From Dyadobacter diqingensis (lineage in GTDB: Bacteria; Bacteroidota; Bacteroidia; Cytophagales; Spirosomataceae), in the NCBI RefSeq assembly GCF_024220585.1, contig NZ_JAMXKF010000001.1, positions 1,188,033-1,252,032 on the forward strand: 64,000 nucleotides of DNA, given 5' to 3'. Under the pieces are notes generated by a model. It saw nothing but the letters and a program-made list of their open reading frames with translations, was not told where the DNA came from and searched no databases. Position numbers and translations under genes: made by a program. Shown piece by piece: positions 55,120 through 64,000 of this stretch. Every line of letters starts with the position of its first letter. Within the stretch, counting starts at the first letter, position 1.

Positions 55120-56463
55120 ATGGAAGTTTTGTTAGAGAAGAGTTCGCCAACATTGGCCTCTCTTAAAGTTAAGCTAACCAAAGATGATTACCAGCCGAAG
55201 GTTGATAAATCCATTAAGGATTATACCAAACGTGTGAGTTTAAAAGGCTTTCGTCCGGGCAAAGTGCCGTCCCATGTAATCCAGCGCATGTATGGAAAAA
55301 GCATATTGGTGGACGAAGTAAACAGTCTTTTGAGCAATGCAGTAAGTACTTACATCCGCGAAAATAAATTACAGGTTGTGGGAGATCCTATCCCTAACCG
55401 TGAAAAAGCAGAAGAAGCTAACTGGGACAAGCCAGGTGATTTCGAATTTAGCTACGATCTTGGTGTTGCAACTGATTTCGAAGTTAAACTTCCTGAAATT
55501 TCTGCTGTAAAACGTTACACCATTGAAACTGACGCGAACGAACTGACTAAAACAGTTGACAGCCTTCGTGAAAGATTTGCTGACAGCATCCACCCGGAAG
55601 TAAGTGAATTGGGTGACATGGTGTTCGGTGAATTGAAGCAGGAATCAAGTGAATTTACAACCCGTACTGCAATACCTACAAAACAGGTTGCAGAAGAAAG
55701 CCAGGCGAAATTTATCGGCCTGAAAAAAGGTGATGTAGTTACATTTGATATCCAGAATACTTTTGCTGACCAGTCTGCGATTGCACACGTTACAGGAAAG
55801 AAAAAAGAAGATATCGGATCACTTTCAGGTGACTATACTTTGATCGTTGAGGATATCACCCGTTCTGCTCCTGCGGAAGTTAATCAGGAATTCTTTGACA
55901 AAGTACTTGGGCCAGGAATCGCTGACAGCGAAGAATCGTTCAACGAAAAAGTTACAGAAGTAATTAAAGGCAACTACGAACGCGAAACAGAAGCACTTCT
56001 TCGTCGTGATTTGGAAACTGCTTTGATCGATTCTATCCAGATCGACCTTCCGGGCGAGTTCCTTAAAGACTGGCTAGAACGTACTAACGAAGGTAAATTT
56101 ACACGTGAGCAAATCGAGGAACAATTCGAAGATTTCCAAAAATCATTAAAATTGAGCCTTATCAAAAATAAAATCGCTGACTCGGAAGGCGTTAAAGTTG
56201 AATACCCTGAAATTCTTGAATTTACGAAACAAATGGTTCGTGGTCAGTTCGGAATGTACGGTGACGACGACAGCATGGCTGACACGATCGACCGTGTTGC
56301 AGCTGGTTACCTTGCCGATAAAGAACGCGATAACTATTCTCAGATATTCAATCAGGTTTTCGATAACAAAATCATTGATATCGTTCGCAGCCAGGTAGCT
56401 ACGGATGAGCAGACAATCGATGTGGCAGGATTCGAAAAACTTGCAAAAGGTGAGGTTGCTTAA
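55120..56463 (+). CDS. tig: Trigger factor
   Basis: A ribosome-bound chaperone of 447 residues. The N-terminal ribosome-binding region contains VSLKGFRPGKVPSHVIQRMYG, which holds the family's GFRxGKxP signature. The middle PPIase-like domain is weak (about 160-235), as is usual in this phylum; the C-terminal helical arms follow (about 250-430). The gene is followed by a near-perfect palindromic terminator. The order tig, clpP, clpX is conserved in bacteria, here with an inserted opposite-strand regulator gene. Confidence 0.95.
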   Translation: MEVLLEKSSPTLASLKVKLTKDDYQPKVDKSIKDYTKRVSLKGFRPGKVPSHVIQRMYGKSILVDEVNSLLSNAVSTYIRENKLQVVGDPIPNREKAEEANWDKPGDFEFSYDLGVATDFEVKLPEISAVKRYTIETDANELTKTVDSLRERFADSIHPEVSELGDMVFGELKQESSEFTTRTAIPTKQVAEESQAKFIGLKKGDVVTFDIQNTFADQSAIAHVTGKKKEDIGSLSGDYTLIVEDITRSAPAEVNQEFFDKVLGPGIADSEESFNEKVTEVIKGNYERETEALLRRDLETALIDSIQIDLPGEFLKDWLERTNEGKFTREQIEEQFEDFQKSLKLSLIKNKIADSEGVKVEYPEILEFTKQMVRGQFGMYGDDDSMADTIDRVAAGYLADKERDNYSQIFNQVFDNKIIDIVRSQVATDEQTIDVAGFEKLAKGEVA

Positions 56464-56481
56464 TTAACTTCGTGATAATAC

Positions 56482-56520
56482 AACGACAAGAGGCTGCAAA
56501 ATTTGCAGCCTCTTGTCGTT
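56482..56520. terminator. tig terminator, perfect 19-bp palindrome
   Basis: Arms AACGACAAGAGGCTGCAAA and its exact complement are separated by a single A. It starts 18 nt after the tig stop. Only three T residues follow on the plus strand. Confidence 0.8.
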
Positions 56521-56551
56521 TAGGGAATATTTGAAATATGCAGTTTCTCAA

Positions 56552-56580
56552 AGAAGTCAACTTTCGAAAAGTTGACTTCT
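56552..56580. terminator. Second hairpin between tig and the XRE gene
   Basis: Perfect 13-bp arms AGAAGTCAACTTT and AAAGTTGACTTCT with a CGA loop. It lies 70 nt beyond the stop of the opposite-strand XRE gene and may end that transcript. Confidence 0.7.
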
Positions 56581-56650
56581 TTCCTATATGAACTCGACGT
56601 CTATTTTGATACATCGTGCCTTTTCTAACCATTCCAAGCGCATAGCACTC

Positions 56651-57028
56651 TCAAAACCCAATCGGTTCCCGATGCTGCTGAATCTGTCTTCCGATTTCAA
56701 CGGCTACAAGCGACCCGAACCGGTTCTTCCATTGATCCAGTTCATTTTGGAGCCTGGCATTGGCTGCCAACAATCTTTCGTTTTCCTGACGCAGCCATTC
56801 CGTTTCTGAAAGTGTTTTTGTTTCAAAACCTAGTAAAGCAGGCAAGGAAACGTCAAGCAGTTTGGCAATATTTTCCAGTCGGGAAAATGAAAGTTCGGTT
56901 CTTCCTCTTTCCATATCACCGTACGCGGTCGTCGACAAACCTAGCATATCGGCCATGTTTTCCTGCGACAATTCCTTTTGCAACCGCAGCTGCCGGATTC
57001 TTTCTGATGGGCTTGTTGTATCGTTCAT
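56651..57028 (-). CDS. XRE-family HTH regulator
   Basis: A 125-residue protein. An N-terminal Cro/CI-type helix-turn-helix covers about 9-65 (IRQLRLQKELSQENMADML, then GLSTTAYGDMERGRTELS). A C-terminal coiled coil follows (about 77-105, TEWLRQENERLLAANARLQ), likely for dimerisation. It sits on the opposite strand between tig and clpP, which are neighbours in most bacteria. The divergent 301-bp region that it shares with clpP could let it act on both. Ligand and targets are unknown. Confidence 0.85.
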   Translation of the reverse strand: MNDTTSPSERIRQLRLQKELSQENMADMLGLSTTAYGDMERGRTELSFSRLENIAKLLDVSLPALLGFETKTLSETEWLRQENERLLAANARLQNELDQWKNRFGSLVAVEIGRQIQQHREPIGF

Positions 57029-57329
57029 AGTCTGTAAAGCGCAGAATAAATTTTTAGAATGAATTTCTGAAAGACTAAATTTTACTCGTATTATTGGCTT
57101 TTGAGTAATAACATCTGCAAGTTAAAAAGCATTCAAAGAATCGCTTCTCGCATTTTTCGATAAATTATAACCCAAACAGACAAGGATTATTCAATGAAAT
57201 AGTCAATTTTGTGCAGGACAAAGAAACAGATCGGGATATTGATCTCCCGAAACTAAGACAAACGGCTTTTTGTTCTACCAAACATGTACTCCTTACATTA
57301 CATATTATTTTAAAATTTAAAGTTTATTC
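57029..57329. other. 301-bp divergent region upstream of clpP
   Basis: No gene is supported. It has a spaced inverted repeat TTACTC (57082-57087) and GAGTAA (57103-57108), about 55-80 nt upstream of the XRE start, which may be an operator. I see no strong -33/-7 pair for clpP. Confidence 0.45.
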
Positions 57330-58004
57330 ATGAATAACGGAAATGAATTTAGAAAATATGCCGTTCACCATCTTGGGATGAGTGGCCTTACAGTTGACGG
57401 TTACATGAACCACACTGTTGAAAACATGACCCGTTCGGTTATTGAAGAGCGTCCGATGAACTTTCGTGAAGTGGATGTATTTTCAAGATTAATGGCCGAC
57501 CGTATTATTTTTATGGGAACCGGTGTTGATGATAACATAGCCAATATAATTGTTGCACAGCTTTTGTTTTTGGAATCGGCAGATCCTAAAAAAGATATCC
57601 TGATGTATATCAACAGCCCTGGTGGATCTGTTTATGCAGGTTTGGGTATTTATGACACCATGCAGTATGTCCGTCCTGATGTCGCTACCGTTTGTACAAG
57701 TCTTGCAGCTTCTATGGGTGCAGTACTTTTGGCAGGCGGCGCAGCGGGCAAGCGTTCTGCACTTCCACATGCACGTGTCATGATTCACCAGCCATCAGGT
57801 GGGGCACAGGGCACGTCGGTTGATATCGAGATCACCACCCGTGAAATCGTTAAACTTCGTCATGAGTTATACGAAATCCTTGCCAACCACACAGGACAAA
57901 CTGCGGAGCAAATCGGTTTGGATTCTGATCGTGACAAATGGCTGCGTGCTTACGAAGCAAAAGAATACGGACTTATCGACGAAGTTTTGACGCGCGATAA
58001 ATAA
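57330..58004 (+). CDS. clpP: ATP-dependent Clp protease proteolytic subunit
   Basis: The serine-peptidase subunit of the ClpXP protease, 224 residues. The catalytic triad is Ser128 in LAASMGA, His153 in MIHQPSGG and Asp202 in DRDKW. The Gly-rich [17 protein letters not shown] block is present. The ORF start gives a propeptide of normal length. It is followed by a terminator and then clpX 390 bp downstream, so the two may be separately transcribed. Confidence 0.98.
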   Translation: MNNGNEFRKYAVHHLGMSGLTVDGYMNHTVENMTRSVIEERPMNFREVDVFSRLMADRIIFMGTGVDDNIANIIVAQLLFLESADPKKDILMYINSPGGSVYAGLGIYDTMQYVRPDVATVCTSLAASMGAVLLAGGAAGKRSALPHARVMIHQPSGGAQGTSVDIEITTREIVKLRHELYEILANHTGQTAEQIGLDSDRDKWLRAYEAKEYGLIDEVLTRDK

Positions 58005-58394
58005 GTTTTTTTGAATTTGATTGATACAAAATCGCCCGGAGATCCGTCTTTCGGGCGATTTTTATTTACCGGCCTATATTGAATTTGGTAACAAGCTTAA
58101 AAAGCCGGAACTTTGGCAAAATTTTCTATTGCATTGATTAAGAATAAAGTTGCTCCGTTTTCTGATACTGGTCATCTTATCATGGTAGTTCAGCACGTTT
58201 TCCGTCTTTATTTGTAATTAAAACGTGATTATTAATTTTAAGAGATAAAGTATTCACAGGAATTTCCGGGTTTTGAAACATTGCCCGCGATCCTTTTGTT
58301 ATAGAACATTATCCAATAGTATTTTTCATGATACAATTATTTCCATAAGTATCTGATCAATAATAGTAAATTCAATAACTGTATATATTCACCA
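58005..58394. other. 390-bp gap between clpP and clpX
   Basis: It contains the clpP terminator at 58028-58062. The remaining 330 bp are A+T-rich with no supported gene and no confident promoter match, though clpX presumably has its own promoter here. Confidence 0.5.
58028..58062 (+). terminator. clpP intrinsic terminator
   Basis: Perfect 11-bp arms AAAATCGCCCG and CGGGCGATTTT, 13 nt apart, with a T-rich tail. Confidence 0.85.
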
Positions 58395-59639
58395 ATGGCA
58401 CAAGTTAGTTGTTCGTTTTGCGGACGCAAAAAAAATGAAGTTGAACTGTTACTCTCGGGGATAGATGCCCATATATGCAATCACTGTATTGCACAGGGGT
58501 ATCAGGTTATTACGGAAGAGTTGAATTCCAAAGACGATAAAAAAGAAAAGAAGACAAAATTACCAAAGCTTAAGTCAATCCCTCCGACTGAAATCAAGCG
58601 TTTTCTCGAACAATATGTTATAGGTCAGGACGAAGCAAAGCGTTCATTGGCCGTTGCGGTTTACAACCACTACAAACGCCTTAACCAAACAGTTACAGAC
58701 GATGACGTGGTGATTGAAAAATCGAATATTATTATGGTAGGTGAAACCGGAACCGGTAAAACGTATCTTGCCAAGTCCATTGCACGTATACTTCAGGTAC
58801 CGTTTTGTATTGCCGATGCAACCGTTGTCACAGAAGCAGGTTATGTTGGGGAAGATGTAGAAACTATTTTGACACGTCTTTTGCAGGCTGCCGACTACAA
58901 TGTGGAAGCAGCAGAGCGCGGCATCGTTTACATCGATGAAATGGATAAAATTGCACGTAAATCCGATAACCCATCCATCACACGTGATGTCAGCGGAGAA
59001 GGTGTACAGCAGGCACTTTTGAAATTGCTGGAAGGTTCGTCTGTGAACGTACCGCCGCAGGGTGGCCGTAAGCACCCGGATCAGAAAATGATCACAATCA
59101 ATACTGAAAATATTCTTTTCATTTGCGGGGGAGCTTTCGATGGTATCGAACGCCATATCGCGAAACGTATCAACACGCGTCCGATCGGATTTTCGGGAGA
59201 TAATCGTATCATCGAGATTTTCGACAAAGGAAATCTGATGCGTTACGTAACAGCCCAGGATTTGAAATCTTTCGGTCTGATCCCTGAACTTATTGGCCGT
59301 CTGCCGGTGCTTACACATTTGAATCCACTTGATCGTGAAACACTGCGTCGCATTTTGACTGAGCCAAAAAATGCTTTGGTTAAACAATACAGCAAGCTTT
59401 TTGCAATGGAAGGCATTACCCTTCATTTTGATGAAGAAGTTCTCGATTTCATCGTTGATCAGGCAATGCTTTGTAAACTGGGTGCCCGCGGACTTCGTGC
59501 GATTTGCGAGTCGATCATGACGGATGCTATGTTTGACCTGCCATCTCAAAAGGATGTGAAAGAGTTTACAATGACCCTGGATTATGCGCAGGAGAAATTC
59601 AGCAAATCATCCATGTCGCTATTACGTTCAGTAGCTTAG
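58395..59639 (+). CDS. clpX: ATP-dependent Clp protease ATPase subunit ClpX
   Basis: The AAA+ unfoldase that feeds ClpP, 414 residues. The N-terminal zinc-binding domain has four cysteines (CSFCGRKK and CNHCI). Walker A is GETGTGKT at residues 116-123, Walker B IDEMDKI, and sensor regions follow ([14 protein letters not shown] and [10 protein letters not shown]). All core motifs are intact. A terminator follows 18 nt after its stop. Confidence 0.98.
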   Translation: MAQVSCSFCGRKKNEVELLLSGIDAHICNHCIAQGYQVITEELNSKDDKKEKKTKLPKLKSIPPTEIKRFLEQYVIGQDEAKRSLAVAVYNHYKRLNQTVTDDDVVIEKSNIIMVGETGTGKTYLAKSIARILQVPFCIADATVVTEAGYVGEDVETILTRLLQAADYNVEAAERGIVYIDEMDKIARKSDNPSITRDVSGEGVQQALLKLLEGSSVNVPPQGGRKHPDQKMITINTENILFICGGAFDGIERHIAKRINTRPIGFSGDNRIIEIFDKGNLMRYVTAQDLKSFGLIPELIGRLPVLTHLNPLDRETLRRILTEPKNALVKQYSKLFAMEGITLHFDEEVLDFIVDQAMLCKLGARGLRAICESIMTDAMFDLPSQKDVKEFTMTLDYAQEKFSKSSMSLLRSVA

Positions 59640-59657
59640 ACAGTTAATACCTCATAT

Positions 59658-59708
59658 AAAACGCCTTGCGGCTCCTCAACGGAGATGCAAGGCGTTTTTA
59701 TTTCATAT
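59658..59708 (+). terminator. clpX intrinsic terminator
   Basis: Arms AAAACGCCTTGC and GCAAGGCGTTTT are perfect, with an inner CTCC/GGAG hairpin, followed by TATTT. Confidence 0.85.
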
Positions 59709-59751
59709 TCTATGGCAATAGTTCTATTTTGCATCAAAAATTGAAAAGATT

Positions 59752-60522
59752 ATGGAAAATTGGCTGTCAAATAAGAATATCGTTATCATCGGAGGAACCA
59801 CGGGTTTGGGATTTTCGGCCGCCAAAGCTTTTGTAAAACATGGTGGAAATGTGGTTGTGGTGGGAAGAAATCCTGAAAACTGTCTGGTAGCTGAACTCCA
59901 GCTCGGCAGTCAGGCGCGGGCGAAACAGGGTGACGCAACGCAACCAAACACCGCTTTGGAAGCTATTCAATTATGTATTCGTGAATTTGGAAGTTTTGAC
60001 GCGTTATACCACGTAGCAGGTGGAAGCGGAAAAAAATACGGCGACGGTCCATTGCATCAGCTTACGTTAAGCGGATGGAACAATACGCTCGACCTGAACC
60101 TGACGTCCCTCATGTTATCGAATCAGGCAGCTGTCCAGGCTTTTCTGGGTATGGGCAAAGGCGGCGCGATCTTAAATATGAGCTCGGCGCTTGACTTCTC
60201 TCCTTTCCCGGGTCATTTTTCGGCACATGCCTATGCGACTGCCAAGTCAGCGGTTATCGGGTTTTCAAAGTCTATTGCTGCCACTTATGCACCAAACAAT
60301 ATCCGTATCAATGTGCTGGCACCATCCATTATTGAAAGCGCGCAGAATAAGGATCAGCAGATTGAAGAGTTTATCAGTGCAAAACAGACATTAAACGGTG
60401 GCCGTTTTGGCTTACCTGCTGACCTGGACGGAGCGGCTGTTTACTTCATGTCGGACCTTTCCAAATTCACCACCGGACAGACACTCACGGTCGACGGAGG
60501 CTGGAATCTGACGGAAGGTTAA
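59752..60522 (+). CDS. SDR-family oxidoreductase
   Basis: A classical short-chain dehydrogenase/reductase of 256 residues. The NAD(P)-binding motif is GGTTGLG (residues 14-20). The active site shows Ser144/Ser145 in NMSSALDF and Tyr161/Lys165 in YATAK. The C-terminus has FTTGQTLTVDGGW, a usual end for the family. Substrate and cofactor choice are not evident. It stands alone between clpX and the PfkB kinase. Confidence 0.92.
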   Translation: MENWLSNKNIVIIGGTTGLGFSAAKAFVKHGGNVVVVGRNPENCLVAELQLGSQARAKQGDATQPNTALEAIQLCIREFGSFDALYHVAGGSGKKYGDGPLHQLTLSGWNNTLDLNLTSLMLSNQAAVQAFLGMGKGGAILNMSSALDFSPFPGHFSAHAYATAKSAVIGFSKSIAATYAPNNIRINVLAPSIIESAQNKDQQIEEFISAKQTLNGGRFGLPADLDGAAVYFMSDLSKFTTGQTLTVDGGWNLTEG

Positions 60523-60668
60523 GTACGAAAAGTTTTACGTATTTATTCGTGATAATTTAAATTGAAATAACCGTAACTCACTTTTCTGTTTATATTCACG
60601 TAATTTCGTCAAGCAGACACGATTTTTAGTAACGGATTTCAATTAAATATTAAATAATTTCAAAAAAT

Positions 60669-61631
60669 ATGGCTACCGGACCCATTGTTACCCTGACTAT
60701 TAACCCGGCTTTGGACAAGAGTGCTAACGTTGACCGCATTGTACCGGAAAACAAGCTTCGTTGTGACACTCCAAACTTTGAAGCCGGTGGTGGTGGAATT
60801 AATGTTGCCAAGGCTATTCATCGTCTTGGTGGAAATCCGATTGCCATATTCACGATTGGCGGACCAACGGGACAGCGCCTGCACAAACTCGTGAAAAGTG
60901 AGGGTGTGGAAACGATGGTTATTGAAACCAAACAGTGGACCCGCGAAAATTTTCACGTGCTGGAAACAAGTACAGGATTTCAATACCGCTTTGGTGTGCC
61001 CGGTACAGAGTTAATGCCAACAGAGGTACGCTCAATTCTTGAAACAATCGAAGAATTTGACCCAAAACCTTCTTACATCATAGCCAGCGGAAGCTTGCCG
61101 CCGGGTGCTCCTGCTGATTTTTATGGGCAAATCGCAAAAATCGCACACAAACAGGGTGCACGTTTTATTGCAGATGCGTCCGGAGATGCGCTGAAATCGG
61201 CAACCGAAGCCGGTGTTTATCTGTTGAAGCCCAACATTACGGAGTTAAGTCAGCTCGTTGGTGTGGAAAAACTTGAAATGGACGATGTTGACGACGCTGC
61301 CCGCGCATTGATCATCCGTAATCAGTGTGAGGTTGTGGTGGTATCCATGGGTGCTATGGGTGCTATGCTCGTTACAGAAGATCAGGTCGAACATATTCCC
61401 GCACCGCCTGTGAAGAAAAAAAGTGCCGTTGGTGCCGGCGACAGTATGGTGGCCGGTATTGTCTGGACGCTTTCACAAGGCAAATCATTGAGAGAGGCTG
61501 TGAGAATGGGGGTTGCCTGCGGATCTGCGGCGACGATGAACGCCGGAAGCGAATTGTTCAAAATGCAGGATGTGAATAAGCTGATGGACTGGCTGAACCG
61601 TTACGGAAAGCGTTACTCCGGAAATTCCTGA
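60669..61631 (+). CDS. PfkB-family sugar-phosphate kinase (1-PfrK/6-PfrK type)
   Basis: A ribokinase-fold kinase of 320 residues. The N-terminal TLTINPALDKSANVD is typical of 6-phosphofructokinase II, 1-phosphofructokinase and tagatose-6-phosphate kinase. It also has GGGGINVAKAIHRLGG and the C-terminal GAGDSMVAGI with the catalytic base Asp258. The N-terminus resembles E. coli PfkB more than FruK. No PTS or tagatose genes are adjacent, so a glycolytic role is more likely. A terminator follows. Confidence 0.88.
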   Translation: MATGPIVTLTINPALDKSANVDRIVPENKLRCDTPNFEAGGGGINVAKAIHRLGGNPIAIFTIGGPTGQRLHKLVKSEGVETMVIETKQWTRENFHVLETSTGFQYRFGVPGTELMPTEVRSILETIEEFDPKPSYIIASGSLPPGAPADFYGQIAKIAHKQGARFIADASGDALKSATEAGVYLLKPNITELSQLVGVEKLEMDDVDDAARALIIRNQCEVVVVSMGAMGAMLVTEDQVEHIPAPPVKKKSAVGAGDSMVAGIVWTLSQGKSLREAVRMGVACGSAATMNAGSELFKMQDVNKLMDWLNRYGKRYSGNS

Positions 61632-61723
61632 TTTTGAAGATCGCTGCGAAAAATATATTCAGGCTGCATACTACTTAAAAACCGGATATATCATAAACTA
61701 TTCGGTTATAAATTATAATTTAA

Positions 61724-61760
61724 AAAAGAGCTTATCGTCTAAAAAACGGTAGGCTCTTTT
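61724..61760 (+). terminator. Terminator after the PfkB-family gene
   Basis: AAAAGAGC and GCTCTTTT arms with an inner TA/TA and CGT/ACG extension broken by two mismatches. Confidence 0.65.
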
Positions 61761-61816
61761 CATAAGACATAGGGAGAAATTTAATTGACACGTCTTTTCC
61801 ATGAAAACAATTATCA

Positions 61817-62878
61817 ATGGATCAGAAACACTCACGCCGTCAATTCGCAAAGCTTGCTGCTGTAACAGCCACAGCGCTTACCTTCAAGCCCTTTTATATA
61901 CTTCACGCCAAGCCAAAAGCGGATGGAGAAATTATTGGCCATGGCTCACACCGATACCGTGTTCATCAGGGTTGGGGAAACCTTGATTCTTCCAAGTTCC
62001 CGATCAACAACTGCCACGAAATGGTACAGGATAGCAAAGGGCGGCTGATTATGGTTGGCGATGAGGTGAAAAATAATATCCTGATCTATGATCGTTCAGG
62101 AAAACTGCTTGACAGCTGGGGACACGAATTTCCGGGAGGGCACGGTCTGACGCTTTGGAATGCAAACGGAGAAGAGTTTCTATTTGTCTGCGATCCCAAC
62201 ATCGGCAAGGTTTTTAAAACCGATATGAAGGGAAAAATCCTGTTAACCATCGAACATCCCTCAAAGGTTGGCGCCTACAAAGAAGCTGATGCATTCAAAC
62301 CGACTGAAACCGCGATCGGCCCCGATGGCACGATTTACATCGCGGACGGTTATGGTTCTCAGTGGATTTTACGATACACCCCGAAAGGAGAATTTATTGA
62401 CAAGTTCGGCGGTTCGGGTGACGGCGACAGCCAGTTTTCAACGGCGCACGGTATTACGGTGGATTACCGGGATAAGGCAAATCCAACTTTGCTGGTTACC
62501 TCGCGTGTCCACAATTCATTCAAACGTTTTACATTAGACGGAAAATATCTGTCCACGATTTTTCTTCCGGGTGCCTTTGTTTGCCGTCCGGTCATCAACG
62601 ACGACACATTGTATGCAGGAGTTTGCTGGTCGCGTTTACGTTATTATAACCAGACTCCGAACTCCGGTTTTGTTACCATTCTTGACAAAAACAATAAAGT
62701 TATCTCCAATCCGGGTGGAACAAAACCGGAATATATTGGCGGTAAATTGCAAATGATGGTTCAGGACAAACCGATATTCATGCACTGCCACGACGTGTGT
62801 ATCGATCAGGACAAAAACATTTACGTTTGTCAGTGGAATGCGAAAAAAACCTATCCTGTAAAACTGGAACGGGTTTAA
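61817..62878 (+). CDS. Tat-exported NHL/six-bladed beta-propeller protein
   Basis: A 353-residue protein. The N-terminus (HSRRQFAKLAAVTATALTF) has a twin-arginine signal, so it should be folded before export. The body shows NHL-like repeats: DSKGRLIMVGDEVKNNILIYD, GPDGTIYIADGYGS, YTPKGEFIDKFG and TILDKNNKVISNPGG. Relatives include 6-bladed propeller proteins and the lyase domain of peptidylglycine amidating enzymes. No catalytic role can be claimed. The ATG at 61817 is preferred over the out-of-frame ATG at 61801. Confidence 0.82.
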   Translation: MDQKHSRRQFAKLAAVTATALTFKPFYILHAKPKADGEIIGHGSHRYRVHQGWGNLDSSKFPINNCHEMVQDSKGRLIMVGDEVKNNILIYDRSGKLLDSWGHEFPGGHGLTLWNANGEEFLFVCDPNIGKVFKTDMKGKILLTIEHPSKVGAYKEADAFKPTETAIGPDGTIYIADGYGSQWILRYTPKGEFIDKFGGSGDGDSQFSTAHGITVDYRDKANPTLLVTSRVHNSFKRFTLDGKYLSTIFLPGAFVCRPVINDDTLYAGVCWSRLRYYNQTPNSGFVTILDKNNKVISNPGGTKPEYIGGKLQMMVQDKPIFMHCHDVCIDQDKNIYVCQWNAKKTYPVKLERV

Positions 62879-62893
62879 TGCCGAAGGATGATT

Positions 62894-63691
62894 TTAACGG
62901 ATTAGTTTGATCAGCAAAGCGTTGACAGTCATAACGACGATGGCCAGGATTCCATAAGCCATGCCTATGGCCATTTTGGGCACTAGCCACCAGACTCCCA
63001 ACAGAAATACGACAAATCCATACCCCGCAAGCAGCAATCCGTAGAGTATTCGCGCTGCTGCCTGCGGGCCTTGCTGCGAATGGGTAAAAACAGCCAGCGT
63101 TGAAGTCATGATGGGAAAAGGTGTCAGAATTCCACTCCACGTCGGGCCAAGTTTTTCGGAAAGCTGGGTCAGCAAAACCACAAATAACGTCGCGACAAAC
63201 ATCCGCAAGGGAATATCGTAAGTCGGATTTTTCCTATATTCTCCTTTGCCTTTTGGTTTTGGAAAGATGTACAAAACACCTGAAAGCACAATAAGGTTAA
63301 GAGCCACGGCAAAAGGAAGTGACGGTGTCCGTCCCAGGGAGGCCAGCGCAACAACAAAAAAGGCGACATAGCTAATCAAAACCGTCGGAAGCCAGGACAA
63401 CCGCGGGGCAACGATTGAATAGATCAATGCGAAAAAAGTAGTACCGATGGATCCCATCAGGGCCGAGGGAATCGTCGACGCGGCGAAAACCGCTCCGTTT
63501 TCCATGGCTATAAAAAACGAGATCGGACCCGCTACCCAGGGAAAACCTCCTATCCATCCGCCAAACCCCTCTCCCCATTTCCTTACCGACAATGTGACCC
63601 CGGCGATGAGTGGAGGCATTAAAAGTATTTTTATAAGTAGAAGATCAGACACATTTAAGAAATTTAAGATGGACTGATCTGGTATTCCCAT
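62894..63691 (-). CDS. Multi-TM membrane protein of unknown function
   Basis: A 265-residue protein with about eight or nine hydrophobic helices and short loops. Notable conserved-looking segments are FGGWIGGFPWVAGPISFFIA, MENGAVFAASTIP and GILTPFPIMTSTLAVFTH. I do not recognise a named family with confidence. It is convergent with the propeller gene (15 bp between stops) and divergent from the last gene. A transporter role is possible but not shown. Confidence 0.7.
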   Translation of the reverse strand: MGIPDQSILNFLNVSDLLLIKILLMPPLIAGVTLSVRKWGEGFGGWIGGFPWVAGPISFFIAMENGAVFAASTIPSALMGSIGTTFFALIYSIVAPRLSWLPTVLISYVAFFVVALASLGRTPSLPFAVALNLIVLSGVLYIFPKPKGKGEYRKNPTYDIPLRMFVATLFVVLLTQLSEKLGPTWSGILTPFPIMTSTLAVFTHSQQGPQAAARILYGLLLAGYGFVVFLLGVWWLVPKMAIGMAYGILAIVVMTVNALLIKLIR

Positions 63692-63754
63692 TCATAATCA
63701 GTCAGCAAATTTACTCGGTTAAAATAAAACCCATGAAGAAATTATGAATTTTTA

Positions 63755-63785
63755 TTGCAACACAGTTGCATGAATTGTACTTTTG
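63755..63785 (+). promoter_or_regulatory. Bacteroidota-type promoter for the last gene
   Basis: TTG at 63755-63757 and TACTTTTG at 63778-63785 are 20 nt apart. The start codon lies 137 nt downstream, leaving a long 5' leader. Confidence 0.65.
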
Positions 63786-63921
63786 CAACGTTGTAACAAA
63801 ACGAGTTATTCCTTGTAAACCCGTTTCACTCCTATTCTTGAACATAACCCGGACAATATAGGACTAAGAGAATTTTCTTATAGAAATCAGCTCTTTAACT
63901 TATCGATCCCCGAATAACCCG

Positions 63922-64000
63922 ATGAAAAAATATTTTTTTTTAATCCTTTCCCTGGCAGTTATTTCCCTGGGCCATGCGCAAAACCCGACCTGTGCCTGCT
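63922..64000 (+). CDS. N-terminus of an exported protein, cut by window end
   Basis: The last 79 bases encode a signal peptide (MKKYFFLILSLAVISLGHAQ) followed by NPTCAC. The rest is outside the window. The signal is of the Sec type, with SLGHAQ as a likely cleavage region. Nothing more can be said of its function. Confidence 0.7.
   Translation, partial: MKKYFFLILSLAVISLGHAQNPTCAC

Noticed and set aside
58644..59549. A 301-codon minus-strand reading frame
   Set aside because: It lies fully within clpX on the other strand, and its translation is rich in Cys, His and Phe with no domain. It is a shadow of the real gene.
1..64000. CRISPR array
   Set aside because: No regularly spaced direct repeats and no cas genes were seen in the window.

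Overview
The window looks like a chromosomal segment of a Bacteroidota bacterium, most likely order Cytophagales and in my judgement a Dyadobacter- or Spirosoma-like member. The grounds are: promoters of the phylum type (a TTG box about 20 nt upstream of TAnnTTTG) in front of two tRNA loci and the last gene, an ISAon1-type transposase, a leucine-rich-repeat protein built like a type IX secretion substrate, Wzi/SLBB capsule export proteins of the phylum's type, and a TerC, PurA, Fur, Rel, Tig, ClpP, ClpX housekeeping block. Genus is inference, since no rRNA is present.

Layout. 1-11.2 kb: a partial LRR surface protein, a prolyl oligopeptidase, an orphan 7TM hybrid histidine kinase, a lipoprotein plus CocE-type hydrolase pair, and aspS. 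11.3-35.9 kb: a large Wzy-type polysaccharide locus. A rightward arm (SLBB export protein, Wzz-like protein, flippase, galactofuranose genes, methyltransferase, a nonulosonate-like cassette, a second flippase, glycosyltransferases) meets a leftward arm (initiating phosphotransferase, GT4, candidate polymerase, acyltransferase, GT2). Two tandem Wzi-like genes follow. 35.9-42.2 kb: a HIT protein, a DUF1080 protein, a 1326-residue UPF1-like helicase and TerC. 42.7-45.0 kb: tRNA-Gly and tRNA-Leu, then two decayed copies of one ISAon1-like insertion sequence. 45.0-64 kb: a secreted beta-helix protein, a SNF2 helicase, purA, fur, rel, tRNA-Leu, tig, an XRE regulator, clpP, clpX, an SDR, a PfkB kinase, a Tat-exported beta-propeller, a membrane protein and the start of one more secreted protein.

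How the polysaccharide genes fit together (inference from families): the WbaP-like enzyme loads the first sugar-phosphate on the lipid carrier; GT2, GT4 and GT-B transferases extend it using, among others, UDP-galactofuranose made by Glf and a CMP-activated nonulosonic-type acid made by the cassette at 20.0-22.9 kb; flippases move the units across the membrane; the leftward multi-TM protein may polymerise them; the Wzz-like and SLBB proteins control length and export; and the Wzi-like proteins hold the product on the surface.

The most unusual element is the cassette at 20.0-22.9 kb. A cytidylyltransferase and an inositol-monophosphatase-family enzyme are followed, with a 50-nt gene overlap, by a protein joining a GT42/DUF115-like Rossmann domain to a NeuB-type synthase barrel that lacks the usual C-terminal SAF domain. 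A second oddity is a set of three related G+C-only tracts inside the decayed insertion sequence, two of which disturb its reading frame or sit at its breakpoints.
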